Numbered from the stretch's first letter, positions 43,004-55,768 are shown. The stretch is DNA of 64,000 bases from Maridesulfovibrio sp050916235 (GCF_050916235.1 NZ_CP104854.1:3348001-3412000), one strand, 5' to 3'. The notes: generated by a model from the sequence alone, not told the origin. Numbers and translations are program-made.

Positions 43004-43780
43004 CTATTTTTCTTTCTTGAAAATGATCAGCGGACAGTTCTTGCATACATCCTGTCCGGGGAATCCGTCGCCGGGCTTGGTGATGGAAGAGCTGCCGAGG
43101 TTGTTGATGCGATCTACGAGTCTCTGAACCACAGCTGCGAACTTCTTGCCGGGAATGATGACGTTGATTTCGCCGCGCTCGGTTTTACCGGCGTTGTAGC
43201 TGCCGGAACATGCGGGCAGCATGTTGAATTCCTGCTCGAGGAAGGAAAAGACGTTACCGCCGCAGGCGGAGGAGTTCATGGTGATGTTCGGACGCAGGGG
43301 ATGGGTGTCTGTGGCGGACATATAGTCACCTGCGAGGTGGTAGGCCTGCATGTTGTCACAGTAGAAGTGAACGGTGTCGGGCTCGAAGATGCCGTCGATT
43401 GAGCCGAGCGGGGCAACAGCGATACCGAGCAGACCTTCGGGCAGGCGGTGCTTGGATTTAACGAATTTTTCAGCCTGTTCAAGGTCACGCACATACTTGG
43501 AGTGACCCTTGATCTCACCTTCATCCAGTTCCTTCCAGCCGAAACAGTAGCGGGCGTTACCGCAACCGAGGCCTTCCACTTCGGAGAACACGGTCTGTCC
43601 TTTCATGCGGGCAGCGATTTCCCACTGGCAGAAAGTCATGGGTTTCACGGGCACGTGGAATTCAGCTTTGTCCTTGAACTGATCGATCTCAGCCTGATCG
43701 TAGAAAAATTTAACGGCGATGGGGTAGTGGTAAAGTCTCATTTCCCGCATCAACAGTTCCTGCATCTCTTTGTAAGTCAT
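43004..43780 (-). CDS. DUF169-family protein
   Basis: 258 residues of the DUF169 (COG2043) family: an N-terminal LYHYPIAVKFFYD, then several conserved Cys (FCQWEIAARMKG, GLGCGNARYCFGW, SSACGGNVF, LPACSGS) and a C-terminal CKNCPLIIFKKEK. The cysteine set suggests a metal or cofactor site. The family is common in sulfate reducers and methanogens and has no assigned role. It is a single gene with a good ribosome binding site (AGGAGGAC) before ATG 43780. Confidence 0.85.
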   Translation of the reverse strand: MTYKEMQELLMREMRLYHYPIAVKFFYDQAEIDQFKDKAEFHVPVKPMTFCQWEIAARMKGQTVFSEVEGLGCGNARYCFGWKELDEGEIKGHSKYVRDLEQAEKFVKSKHRLPEGLLGIAVAPLGSIDGIFEPDTVHFYCDNMQAYHLAGDYMSATDTHPLRPNITMNSSACGGNVFSFLEQEFNMLPACSGSYNAGKTERGEINVIIPGKKFAAVVQRLVDRINNLGSSSITKPGDGFPGQDVCKNCPLIIFKKEK

Positions 43781-44220
43781 CGTGTCCTCCTGCTTTCAGT
43801 TTACAGAATTATTTTAAACCGACCGGTCTTCCCAGTGATTTTTCAACATAACGCATTTTTATGGTTCTGTGAAAAAATAAACAACGAAATTAGAGTTAAA
43901 GAAAAAAATAACTTCTTCACATTTCATTGCTCCAAATTCAAGGCGGAGGAACGAAAACTTTGTTAAAAAAGTAACAATGTATTTGTTTTATTATTTAATA
44001 TTAATAAATTAACTAGAAAATATGCTTGAAATGAGAATCTGCTTAAGTTTTGTTTTGGTGTGATAATTTTCCCATTCAAGCATGTTGTTTATAATTTCAC
44101 GTAAGTCAGAGCTATAATCAGCACTGATAAACTTACTTTTCGATCCGGATTGCGATAAATTGAGCTTGCTACATTAATTGATGCAAGTAAGTGCGGATGA
44201 CTGATCTGACAGGAGAAATA
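43781..44220. promoter_or_regulatory. Divergent AT-rich intergenic region
   Basis: 440 bases between divergent genes; it should hold both promoters. A TATAAT at 44090-44095 is a plausible -10 box for the plus-strand gene, without a clear -35. No RNA or repeat seen. Confidence 0.35.
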
Positions 44221-44973
44221 ATGAACAAATACAGAATTCACCCCATCGTTGTGGGTTCCAAGCGGTTCGACAAGGGCATGATGACTTACCAGCAGGGATA
44301 CGGTCAGCATTGCATCATTCCCATTTACTGCTGGTATCTGGAGGGTGGCGATAAGAAGATCATCGTGGATACAGGGGAGATGCAGCCTATAATTTCCAAA
44401 GACCGCGAGGCTGATCTCGGAGGCAGGATCTATTCATTTGAGGACGGACTGGCCAGATTCGGGCTCAAGCCAGAGGACATCGACATTGTCATTCACACGC
44501 ATCTGCACAATGACCACTGCGAGAATGATTACAAGTGCACCAATGCGAATTTTTATGTTCATCGCAATGAGCTGGAAAGTATTCATAACCCGCACCCGCT
44601 GGATTTCAGGTATCTGGAGGATTATGTAGAGGACGTGGAGGAGGCCGGGCAGGTCGTAGCTCTTGACGGCGACTGTGAGGTTGTTCCCGGAATCCGCATG
44701 ATGCATACTCCTGCGCATACTCCGGGGGGAATGACTGTGCTGGTTGATACCAGGGGCGGGCTGGCGGCAATAACCGGATTCTGCGTGATCAATGAGAATT
44801 TTTATCCTCCGGCGGAAGTTCTGGGTATGGAGATGGATGTCATCCCGCCAGGCACTTCGGTCAACACCTATGAGGCTTACGATATACTTATTAAGGTGAA
44901 GGATATGGCCGATATACTCATCCCGCTGCATGAACCTTCATTTGCTAGGATGGATACTGTTGAGGGAACCTGA
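44221..44973 (+). CDS. Metallo-beta-lactamase-fold hydrolase (AHL-lactonase-like)
   Basis: 250 residues from ATG 44221, preceded by AGGAGA. The metal motif HTHLHNDHCEND (HxHxDH), a further His in HTPAHTPGG and the C-terminal LHEPSF place it near the N-acyl-homoserine-lactonase group. At the position of the metal-bridging Asp (IDASYT in AiiA) it reads ITGFCVINENF, with Gly or the nearby Cys in place of Asp. Metal binding or substrate may therefore differ, and quorum-quenching activity should not be assumed. It is a single gene followed by a hairpin. Confidence 0.8.
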   Translation: MNKYRIHPIVVGSKRFDKGMMTYQQGYGQHCIIPIYCWYLEGGDKKIIVDTGEMQPIISKDREADLGGRIYSFEDGLARFGLKPEDIDIVIHTHLHNDHCENDYKCTNANFYVHRNELESIHNPHPLDFRYLEDYVEDVEEAGQVVALDGDCEVVPGIRMMHTPAHTPGGMTVLVDTRGGLAAITGFCVINENFYPPAEVLGMEMDVIPPGTSVNTYEAYDILIKVKDMADILIPLHEPSFARMDTVEGT

Positions 44974-45007
44974 TGCCGTTACAATGGGCAGCCTGTTTGA
45001 ATAATTC

Positions 45008-45050
45008 CGGCCGCAATGATCGATTTCCAGGTCATTGCGGCCGTGTTCAC
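45008..45050 (+). terminator. Terminator-like hairpin
   Basis: Perfect 12-bp inverted repeat CGGCCGCAATGA / TCATTGCGGCCG with a 12-base loop, followed by a weak T-rich run, 35 bases past the hydrolase gene. Confidence 0.65.
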
Positions 45051-45390
45051 TTTCTGTCCAAGTTAATTGAAGCCGGTGGAGGTATTTATAATATATGTTC
45101 CAATGAGTTTCGCAGGAGTCTGTAATGGATATGCGCATCTGCTTTCTTTATGGTTATTCATTTTTGGTTAAACTGGCGCTTGAATCATAGCTGTGTATTT
45201 AATTTGAGCCGGTATAATTTTCGCAATTTATGTTTTCGGAAGTGATGTTGCAGGTGAAATGGGGATGTGAGTGGAGTCTATTTCGGAATGAGCAATTTAA
45301 AACGATTGTGATTTCGTGGTTTTGAAAGTCGCTCTGGAAATTCGGCGTAAAATCATTTAGTAAGTGCGGACTAGAAAAAGCATTATAAGC
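45051..45390. other. AT-rich intergenic region
   Basis: About 340 bases with no supported ORF or RNA; probably carries the cstA promoter. Confidence 0.35.
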
Positions 45391-45500
45391 ACTCACTGTC
45401 AGCCCGAGGGGGTCCCGGCTCTGAATATCGTTGCTGCCAAGCCTGACGGCAACGGGCGGGTCAAGCCGGGGACGGGTCTCTGCTGGGGGAGCTTGTAAGA
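45391..45500 (+). ncRNA. Structured leader upstream of cstA, unassigned
   Basis: A GC-rich island in AT-rich surroundings. GTCCCGGC (45412-45419) can pair with GCCGGGGAC (with one bulge, 45466-45474), enclosing CGTTGCTG / CGGCAACG (45429-45436 / 45447-45454), and CAGC (45400) can pair with GCTG (45482). This is a nested multi-stem structure ending about 75 bases before the start codon. It does not match a riboswitch consensus I know. Confidence 0.45.
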
Positions 45501-45573
45501 AGTGTGTGGTTACGGGAAGGTTGTTTCAAGCCTTTCCGCTGTGTTTCTGTTCTTTCATATCGGAGGTTTTCAG

Positions 45574-47316
45574 GTGAACTCTCTTGTCATCGCAGGGCTT
45601 TGCTTTGTGGGGTACATTATTGCGTACCACACCTACGGCAAATTTCTGGCAAAAAAAATTTTTAAGGTTGATGAGAATCTGGTCTGTCCAAGTTGCGAGT
45701 TTGAGGACGGTAAGGATTTTGTTCCCACCAAAAAGGAAGTTCTTTTCGGTCACCATTTCACATCCATTGCAGGGCTCGGCCCCATCGTCGGCCCGGCTAT
45801 CGCCATCATCTGGGGGTGGGTGCCGGCGGTTATCTGGGTTTTCTTCGGTGCCATTTTCATGGGTGCAGTGCACGACTTCGGTTCTCTTGTGGTCAGCCTG
45901 CGCAACCAGGGGCGTTCTGTCGGTGACCTTGCCGCCGGACTCATCAACAACCGCGTGCGTACGCTGTTCCTGATCATCATCTTCTTTGCCCTGCTGATCG
46001 TTATTGCGGTGTTCGCGCTCATCATTGCGATCCTGTTCAACATGTATCCGGCTGCGGTCATTCCGGTCTGGAGTGAGGTTCCCATTGCCATCGCGCTTGG
46101 CTGGCTCATGTATAAGAAGAAGGTCGATCATACCATCTGGTCCATTGTGGCCCTTGTTCTCATGTATGCCTTCGTTATCGTCGGGGTTTACGTTCCGTTC
46201 AAGATGCCTTCCATCATGGGTATGAACCCGATCGTAATCTGGACTCTGGTGATGCTGGCCTATGCATTCATAGCTTCCATCCTGCCGGTAACCACTCTGC
46301 TGCAGCCCCGCGACTACATTAACGGACACCAGCTTCTCGTGGCCCTTGTCCTGCTCATGGCCGGCGTGGTTGTGGCCCATCCAACCTTTGTAGCTCCGGC
46401 CCTGGATGTGGCTCCCAAAGGTGCACCACCCTTGCTGCCTTTCCTTTTCGTTGTAGTCGCCTGCGGGGCAATTTCCGGTTTTCACTCTCTGGTAAGTTCC
46501 GGAACTTCCGCGAAACAGTGTGAGACTGAACGCGATTCCCGCATGATCGGTTACGGCTCCATGCTTATGGAAGCTGCTCTGTCCATCCTCGTTATTGTTG
46601 CTGTCGGCGCAGGTCTCGGCCTTGGTAAGCACACTGCCGACGGACAGTTCCTGACCGGGACTTTGGCATTTACCACCCATTACGCATCCTGGGCATCCGC
46701 TGCCGGTCTCGGCGCGAAACTGAGTGCATTCGTTGAAGGCTCAGCAAACATGATGGTAAGTTACGGCATCCCCACCGATATTGCCCTTGCAATCATGGGT
46801 GTGTTCCTGGTCAGCTTTGCTGCGACTACTCTCGACAGCGCAACCCGTATCCAGCGCTATGTGGTAAGTGAGCTTGCTCAGGCATACAAAGTACCGTCCC
46901 TTTCCGGAGCAATTCCTTCCACCCTCATCGCAGTCGGTACTGCAGCGGTTCTGTGCTTTAACGGAGGATTCTCCATCGAGGCCCTTAAGAAGGGCGCACT
47001 GTCCCTGTGGCCCCTGTTCGGTACCGTTAACCAGCTCCTGGCCGCACTGGCTCTGCTGATCGTAACCGTGTACCTTGCCCGCAAGAAAGTTAAGGCCATT
47101 TATACCGGTATTCCAATGGTATTCATGGTTGCCATGACAGGCTGGGCCATGATCTACAATCTCAAGGATTTCTACGCTGGCGGAAAATGGATGCTGTTCG
47201 TAGTAGGACTCATAGTGTTCATCCTTGAAATCTGGATGATCGCCGAAACCTACATTGTTATGAAGAAGGTCTACGGAGGCGAAGAAACAGTAGTAGGAGC
47301 CAAAGCAAAGGCCTAG
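45574..47316 (+). CDS. cstA: Carbon starvation protein A (CstA) family transporter
   Basis: 580 residues from GTG 45574, chosen because GGAGG lies 9 bases upstream. About 15 hydrophobic helices. The conserved CstA regions are present: HTYGKFLAKKIF, the motif GHHFTSIAGLGPIVGPAIAIIWGW (split), GAVHDFGSLVVSLRNQGRS, and LQPRDYINGH. CstA proteins take up pyruvate or peptides in E. coli (CstA, BtsT/YhjX context); in this organism pyruvate or another small carboxylate is plausible. It is a single gene with a strong terminator and a structured leader. Confidence 0.93.
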   Translation: MNSLVIAGLCFVGYIIAYHTYGKFLAKKIFKVDENLVCPSCEFEDGKDFVPTKKEVLFGHHFTSIAGLGPIVGPAIAIIWGWVPAVIWVFFGAIFMGAVHDFGSLVVSLRNQGRSVGDLAAGLINNRVRTLFLIIIFFALLIVIAVFALIIAILFNMYPAAVIPVWSEVPIAIALGWLMYKKKVDHTIWSIVALVLMYAFVIVGVYVPFKMPSIMGMNPIVIWTLVMLAYAFIASILPVTTLLQPRDYINGHQLLVALVLLMAGVVVAHPTFVAPALDVAPKGAPPLLPFLFVVVACGAISGFHSLVSSGTSAKQCETERDSRMIGYGSMLMEAALSILVIVAVGAGLGLGKHTADGQFLTGTLAFTTHYASWASAAGLGAKLSAFVEGSANMMVSYGIPTDIALAIMGVFLVSFAATTLDSATRIQRYVVSELAQAYKVPSLSGAIPSTLIAVGTAAVLCFNGGFSIEALKKGALSLWPLFGTVNQLLAALALLIVTVYLARKKVKAIYTGIPMVFMVAMTGWAMIYNLKDFYAGGKWMLFVVGLIVFILEIWMIAETYIVMKKVYGGEETVVGAKAKA

Positions 47317-47348
47317 GCGTTTTTACAACATTATTGTTAGATATGTTT

Positions 47349-47386
47349 AAAGCGGAGTTGGATCATTGGTCCAGCTCCGCTTTTTA
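47349..47386 (+). terminator. Rho-independent terminator
   Basis: AAAGCGGAG(T)TGGA / TCCA(G)CTCCGCTTT hairpin with T-run, 33 bases after cstA. Confidence 0.85.
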
Positions 47387-47621
47387 TTTCGTATAGTTGA
47401 CGGGTTGAAATCGATTTGAATCTCTTTTTATTAAAATTGAGGACATGGTCACTTGTCTGTGTTACGGTGTATCCAGTGTCATTGGGCCTAGTCTGTCTTG
47501 GTGTCTGAGGAGTTAATCTTTATGAATATAGTTCGCCGAATATAGTGTGATTATTAACGACCGGTTATGTCCTATTCACAGTACAGTGTGGACTATTCAA
47601 TCCTGAAAGGAGGAATGCTGT
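47387..47621. other. Intergenic region
   Basis: Upstream of the two-gene FIST-like module; presumed promoter, no site recognised. Confidence 0.35.
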
Positions 47622-47855
47622 ATGGGAGTCCCCCCCAAAAGTGATTCCAGATGGACAGATATCGTCACTGGAAAGAAGGCTTATACCCTCAAGTTTTTGG
47701 CTGCGAAAATTCTGCTTGGACGGTTGGTAAGGAGTGTTGGTGTTGATGGGTCGCCGGGCAATGTAGCCAAGGCCGTTGAGGAACTGCATGCAATATATGT
47801 AAAGAACGCGGATACTCCCTCGGCGAAGGAAGATCTGCAACTCATGTTCCGATAG
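47622..47855 (+). CDS. Small hypothetical protein
   Basis: 77 residues from ATG 47622 with AAAGGAGG upstream. It is basic in the first half (TGKKAYTLKFLAAKILLGRLVRS) and predicted helical, ending with KEDLQLMFR. It lacks cysteines and membrane segments. No family is recognised. It begins 8 bases before the next gene, so the two are an operon and may act together. Confidence 0.6.
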   Translation: MGVPPKSDSRWTDIVTGKKAYTLKFLAAKILLGRLVRSVGVDGSPGNVAKAVEELHAIYVKNADTPSAKEDLQLMFR

Positions 47856-47863
47856 GAGGGGAT

Positions 47864-48859
47864 ATGAAACAGGAACTGCTCAGTGTAAAAGAAGTCAGTG
47901 AATTGATTGTCGCAGAGAAGACCCTGCTTCTTGCCGGAGATGAGTCTTTGTTGTCCCAGCTTCCGAAGGGCAAGTGGATTGGAGGCACCATCCCTTATTT
48001 TATCTGCCCCGGTGAAGGTGGGCTTTCTTCGCAGGACAAGGTCTTTGTAACCGATATTTCCGACATTGCAGCTTCAGTAAAGCTGAAAAAGTATGACGCT
48101 GAAACACTCGGGACCGTGTATGTAGATGCTGGTGACGGCGGGTTGAGTTTTATTATCATTCCTGCTTCCAGCCCGGCACACGTTTCATTTGCATTGAATG
48201 CTCCCAACTATAAGGATTTCGGTTCTCAGCCACTTGTCGGCTGGATCTCAGGTGTCCTGCTTGGTGATCTGGGTAAGGTGAAGCCCAAGGCCTTCAGCGG
48301 AGCGACCGGCAACAGCTATGAAGATGAAGCTCTTGTTATGCATATTGACCTGGTACCGGGCAAGTCAATTGATGTCGGTATCATCAATATTTTCGAGCAG
48401 GGCGACGGTGATGCGCTCAGTTTTGATCAAGATACTTTCCTGAGCAAGGATGTAATGGTCAACGGAATCAGGGAAAACTTTGCTGAGTATATTGAGAAAA
48501 ACAACCTCGACATTAAGTTCCCCCTCGTTGCCGACTATTACGGAGCGCTTATAAATACCAGTTTCCAGGGCGTTTCCGCGGAAGAGGGCGTCAGCTTTTA
48601 CGCGCCTGTGTTCTCCGGAATTCGTTACAAGCATGCAAAGCCCGTCTCTGACTACGCTGCAGCATTCAGCAAGCAGCTGCTGGAAAACAATGTTGCCGGA
48701 AAGAGCATCGCTTTCTCCTGTAACTGTATTCTGAACTATCTCTACTCCGAGTTGGAAGGTAAGAAGACTGACCCGTTCTCCGGGCCGATCACCTTTGGGG
48801 AAATTGCGTACCAGCTGTTGAACCAGACTCTCGTTTATATTGATATACATGATAGTTAA
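47864..48859 (+). CDS. FIST-domain-like protein, hypothetical
   Basis: 331 residues; AGGAGG precedes ATG 47864. The N-terminal half has GTIPYFICPGEGGL and KVFVTDIS. The C terminus, CNCILNYLYSELEGKKTDPFSGPITFGEIAYQLLNQT (split), has the pattern of FIST_C sensory domains: a Cys region, an acidic helix, a G-x-x-T-x-GEI motif and a final N-x-T. FIST proteins bind small ligands and often feed into two-component or c-di-GMP pathways. This one stands alone with a small basic protein encoded just upstream. The FIST assignment is by pattern only. Confidence 0.5.
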   Translation: MKQELLSVKEVSELIVAEKTLLLAGDESLLSQLPKGKWIGGTIPYFICPGEGGLSSQDKVFVTDISDIAASVKLKKYDAETLGTVYVDAGDGGLSFIIIPASSPAHVSFALNAPNYKDFGSQPLVGWISGVLLGDLGKVKPKAFSGATGNSYEDEALVMHIDLVPGKSIDVGIINIFEQGDGDALSFDQDTFLSKDVMVNGIRENFAEYIEKNNLDIKFPLVADYYGALINTSFQGVSAEEGVSFYAPVFSGIRYKHAKPVSDYAAAFSKQLLENNVAGKSIAFSCNCILNYLYSELEGKKTDPFSGPITFGEIAYQLLNQTLVYIDIHDS

Positions 48860-48879
48860 ATTGGTTTGATATGTATAAG

Positions 48880-48907
48880 AAGGCCGCCCCTCGGACGGCC
48901 TTTTTTA
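48880..48907 (+). terminator. Rho-independent terminator
   Basis: AAGGCCGtCC-type hairpin: AAGGCCG / CGGCCTT with six T, about 25 bases past the FIST-like gene. Confidence 0.75.
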
Positions 48908-48947
48908 GTCTGTCTTCACAGATAACCACAATAATCCCAAAAACCGG

Positions 48948-48976
48948 TTGACTCTGCGGGGAGTTTTCCCTAGAAA
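48948..48976 (+). promoter_or_regulatory. rRNA promoter P1
   Basis: TTGACT (48948) - 17 bases - TAGAAA (48971). First and most distant of the tandem set. Confidence 0.65.
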
Positions 48977-49044
48977 GTCTTTCCCCGCTGAGGAAGGCCT
49001 TAATGGCCGGCTTGGCAGGGCTTTTTTTTGAAGAGATAGATGGG

Positions 49045-49174
49045 GCGCTTCGCGCTTTTGATGATTTGATTTCGCTTCCGGCGGCCAAAGGAGCTAAGCC
49101 ATCGCTGCTCTCCATATCCGTAAGACTCGAAGCAAAGCTTCTCGCCTAACGGCTAATGGGCCTTTGGAATCCCT
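49045..49174. repeat. Palindromic intergenic repeat (copy R8) between P1 and P2
   Basis: Reverse orientation: GCGCTTCGCGCTTTTGATGA, TGATTTCGCTTCCGGCGGCC, CCAAAGG ... CCTTTGGAATCCC, with an enlarged loop. Sits inside the rRNA promoter array. Confidence 0.7.
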
Positions 49175-49276
49175 GAGGGTGGATGGTTTTGGGCCTGGAA
49201 GACCGGCATAGAATCTGGGAAAGATTGCGCTGCTTCTGAGTCGGGCCGAAAAAATCAAACTGCTTCAAAAAAACGG

Positions 49277-49305
49277 TTGACTTCCGAGGACGGTTCACCT
49301 AGATT
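49277..49305 (+). promoter_or_regulatory. rRNA promoter P2
   Basis: TTGACT (49277) - 17 bases - TAGATT (49300), followed by the GC-rich CCGCCTCCGCACCGAG discriminator-like stretch. Confidence 0.7.
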
Positions 49306-49379
49306 CCGCCTCCGCACCGAGCAGCAGTAAGGTGCTAAGATCATTGAAAAAAAATTTCAAAAGAACTTTAAAATAATGA

Positions 49380-49408
49380 TTGACTTGAAGGGCGAGGTTG
49401 TTTAGGTT
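49380..49408 (+). promoter_or_regulatory. rRNA promoter P3
   Basis: TTGACT (49380) - 17 bases - TAGGTT (49403), then CGCCTCCGCGCTGAG. Confidence 0.7.
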
Positions 49409-49556
49409 TCGCCTCCGCGCTGAGCGAGAGCAAAGTGCCAAGATCATTGATGAAAGCTAAGATTCAAAGCCTTAAAGAATAGTTCTGCAGCAGCCAGTCG
49501 GAAGACGATCATCTTGAATAGATATCACCGGCTGAACGTGAGTGGAGCGAATTTGA

Positions 49557-49618
49557 TAAAAGGTTTTGAAGAGTCCAGAGAAACTTATGTAAAAGTTTCT
49601 TTGGTCGCCGAAGGCACT
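49557..49618. repeat. Palindromic intergenic repeat (copy R9) between P3 and P4
   Basis: AAAAGGTTTTGAAGAGTCCA, AGAAACTT / AAAAGTTTCT palindrome, GTCGCCGAAGGCA edge, as in copy R6. Confidence 0.7.
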
Positions 49619-49650
49619 TGCCGCGAGGCGAAAAAACTTTCAAAAAGTGA

Positions 49651-49679
49651 TTGACAAGCGGGCCGGGTTCACATAGATT
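49651..49679 (+). promoter_or_regulatory. rRNA promoter P4
   Basis: TTGACA (49651) - 17 bases - TAGATT (49674), then CCGCGCCGAGGG. Confidence 0.8.
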
Positions 49680-49741
49680 CCCACACCGCGCCGAGGGAAT
49701 AACGCCTCGGGATCATTGAAAAAATAAATTTCAGAAAGTAG

Positions 49742-49770
49742 TTGACAGCGGGTTCAAACTTCACTAGGTT
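49742..49770 (+). promoter_or_regulatory. rRNA promoter P5
   Basis: TTGACA (49742) - 17 bases - TAGGTT (49765), then GCCGCGCCGC. Confidence 0.8.
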
Positions 49771-49831
49771 TCAACGCCGCGCCGCTTGAAAAAGCGGGTC
49801 AGCGACTCTCAAAAAAAGATCACGAAAGTGG

Positions 49832-49860
49832 TTGACACGGAGATCGGGTTCGGATAGAAA
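49832..49860 (+). promoter_or_regulatory. rRNA promoter P6
   Basis: TTGACA (49832) - 17 bases - TAGAAA (49855), then CTCGCGCCGACG. Confidence 0.8.
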
Positions 49861-49919
49861 CTGACTCCTCGCGCCGACGAAGTCGGTGCGAAAAGTTCTC
49901 TGAAAAAACAGACGCAAGG

Positions 49920-49948
49920 TTGACACGGTCCTCTAAATAGATGATATT
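49920..49948 (+). promoter_or_regulatory. rRNA promoter P7 (proximal)
   Basis: TTGACA (49920) - 17 bases - GATATT (49943). The -10 differs from the other copies; TATTAG two bases on is an alternative. Confidence 0.65.
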
Positions 49949-49979
49949 AGAGGTTCGCGAGATTGACCAAGGTCTTTGA

Positions 49980-50001
49980 CAATTAAATAGCGAGTTGGGC
50001 A
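49980..50001 (+). other. 16S rRNA processing stem, left arm
   Basis: 22 bases perfectly complementary to 51625-51646, enclosing the 16S gene; the expected RNase III substrate of the rRNA precursor. Confidence 0.85.
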
Positions 50002-50060
50002 AAATTAAGACGACACATACAACTAATTGTAATGTGCGATCAAATTCATCACAGTTTTTT

Positions 50061-51613
<1,553 letters not shown>

Positions 51614-51624
51614 ATAGAGAAAAA

Positions 51625-51646
51625 TGCCCAACTCGCTATTTAATTG
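51625..51646 (+). other. 16S rRNA processing stem, right arm
   Basis: Perfect complement of 49980-50001. Confidence 0.85.
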
Positions 51647-51685
51647 CAAGGATCTTGCAGGCTTAAATAGCCTTGCGCTCCGAAT

Positions 51686-51762
<77 letters not shown>

Positions 51763-51779
51763 CGTTTGTCCAGAATTGT

Positions 51780-51855
51780 GGGGGTGTAGCTCAGCTGGGA
51801 GAGCACCTGCTTTGCACGCAGGGGGTCATGGGTTCGATTCCCTTCACCTCCACCA
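51780..51855 (+). tRNA. tRNA-Ala (anticodon TGC)
   Basis: Acceptor GGGGGTG / CACCTCC (one G-T pair), anticodon loop TTTGCAC, encoded CCA. Follows tRNA-Ile by 17 bases. Confidence 0.97.
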
Positions 51856-52009
51856 ATTTGGACGAGTGATAAACCGGAGCAATGATCTTTAAAAAATTTC
51901 TGAAGTTGAGTCCTCAAATGAGTGATTCCTTCGAGAAAACATACGCGGTTCAGCTAATGATTGAACCATGTTCTTTGAAAGTTAAATAGGGAAATTAGAG
52001 AAGAAAGAT

Positions 52010-54934
<2,925 letters not shown>

Positions 54935-55033
54935 CTTTCTTCTCTTCCCTATAACTTTAACCCCACCGGTTAAGGTTATAAGGACCCCCTATCTGACATA
55001 TATTTCGGTTGGAAACCCCAACCAACATATTTG

Positions 55034-55149
55034 TCCTTGCGACCATTGAGGAGAGGTCACACCCGACCCCATTCCGAACTCGGAAGTTAAGCTCTCCATC
55101 GCCGATGATACTGCCAGGTAGCTGGTGGGAAAGTAGGTCGTCGCAAGGA
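55034..55149 (+). rRNA. rrf: 5S ribosomal RNA
   Basis: About 116 bases; the 5' TCCTTGCGA pairs with the 3' TCGCAAGGA. Contains CCGAACTCGGAAGTTAAGC, the universal 5S core. Confidence 0.95.
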
Positions 55150-55163
55150 CTTTTTTGTTTCCA

Positions 55164-55196
55164 GAAAAGGCCCTTGTCCATTCAAGGGCCTTTTTC
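55164..55196 (+). terminator. rRNA operon terminator
   Basis: AAAGGCCCTTG / CAAGGGCCTTT with a 6-base loop and T-run, 15 bases past 5S. Confidence 0.9.
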
Positions 55197-55229
55197 GTTT
55201 GCCCCGTTTTTGTTTTCCCGACCGAATTT

Positions 55230-55270
55230 TAAAAGCCCGTACAATTCATGGAGTTGTGCGGGCTTTTGTT
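55230..55270 (+). terminator. Second terminator past the rRNA operon
   Basis: AAAAGCCCG(T)ACAA / TTGT(G)CGGGCTTTT hairpin followed by TGTTTTTT. A tandem backup terminator. Confidence 0.75.
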
Positions 55271-55324
55271 TTTTGGGGGATTGGGGCTGAATAGAGCTGT
55301 GTGGATTGGAAGTTTTTCCGGCTA

Positions 55325-55364
55325 AAAAAAATCCCCGTTCTCTTTTGGGAGCGCGGGGATTTCT
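55325..55364 (-). terminator. Terminator of the queCED operon
   Basis: AAATCCCCG / CGGGGATTT stem with eight T on the minus strand, about 40 bases past queD. Confidence 0.8.
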
Positions 55365-55402
55365 TCTTTTCATGTAATCCTTCAGACTAAGAACAATCTC
55401 TA

Positions 55403-55759
55403 CTAGTCGCCGGTATAAATGGAAGCTGAAGTAGGACTTTCCTTGATGATAATTTTAGACAACCCCGGAAGCTCATTTATCAGCCGTACCCAGAGCCATT
55501 TGGCGATGTTTTCGCTGGTGGGGTTCTCAAGGCCTTCTATGTCATTGAGATAGTTGTGATCCAACTGCTCCAAAATCGGCTTGGCAACGGCCTTGATGTC
55601 TCCGAAATCTATCACCCAGCCTGAAGCTTCTCCTATCTCTCCTGAAACATATATTTCCGCGACAAATGTATGCCCGTGCAGATTTCCGCACTTGTGTCCT
55701 GCCGGAACATTCGGCAAACGGTGGGCTGCGTCAAAGCTCAATGAAACGTATATCTCCAT
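55403..55759 (-). CDS. queD: 6-carboxy-5,6,7,8-tetrahydropterin synthase
   Basis: 118 residues, normal length. The zinc ligands are His in AAHRLP and the pair in CGNLHGHTF, which also holds the catalytic Cys. DHNYLND and the C-terminal ESPTSASIY complete the PTPS/QueD pattern. It converts 7,8-dihydroneopterin triphosphate to carboxytetrahydropterin, the second step of preQ0/queuosine synthesis. Last gene of the queC-queE-queD operon, 9 bases after queE. Confidence 0.95.
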   Translation of the reverse strand: MEIYVSLSFDAAHRLPNVPAGHKCGNLHGHTFVAEIYVSGEIGEASGWVIDFGDIKAVAKPILEQLDHNYLNDIEGLENPTSENIAKWLWVRLINELPGLSKIIIKESPTSASIYTGD

Positions 55760-55768
55760 GGTTTGCTC

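Noticed and set aside
48948..49950. CRISPR-like array
   Set aside because: The repeated units are promoter elements with diverged spacers, not identical repeats of 25-40 bases; no cas gene is present. No CRISPR array was found anywhere in the window.
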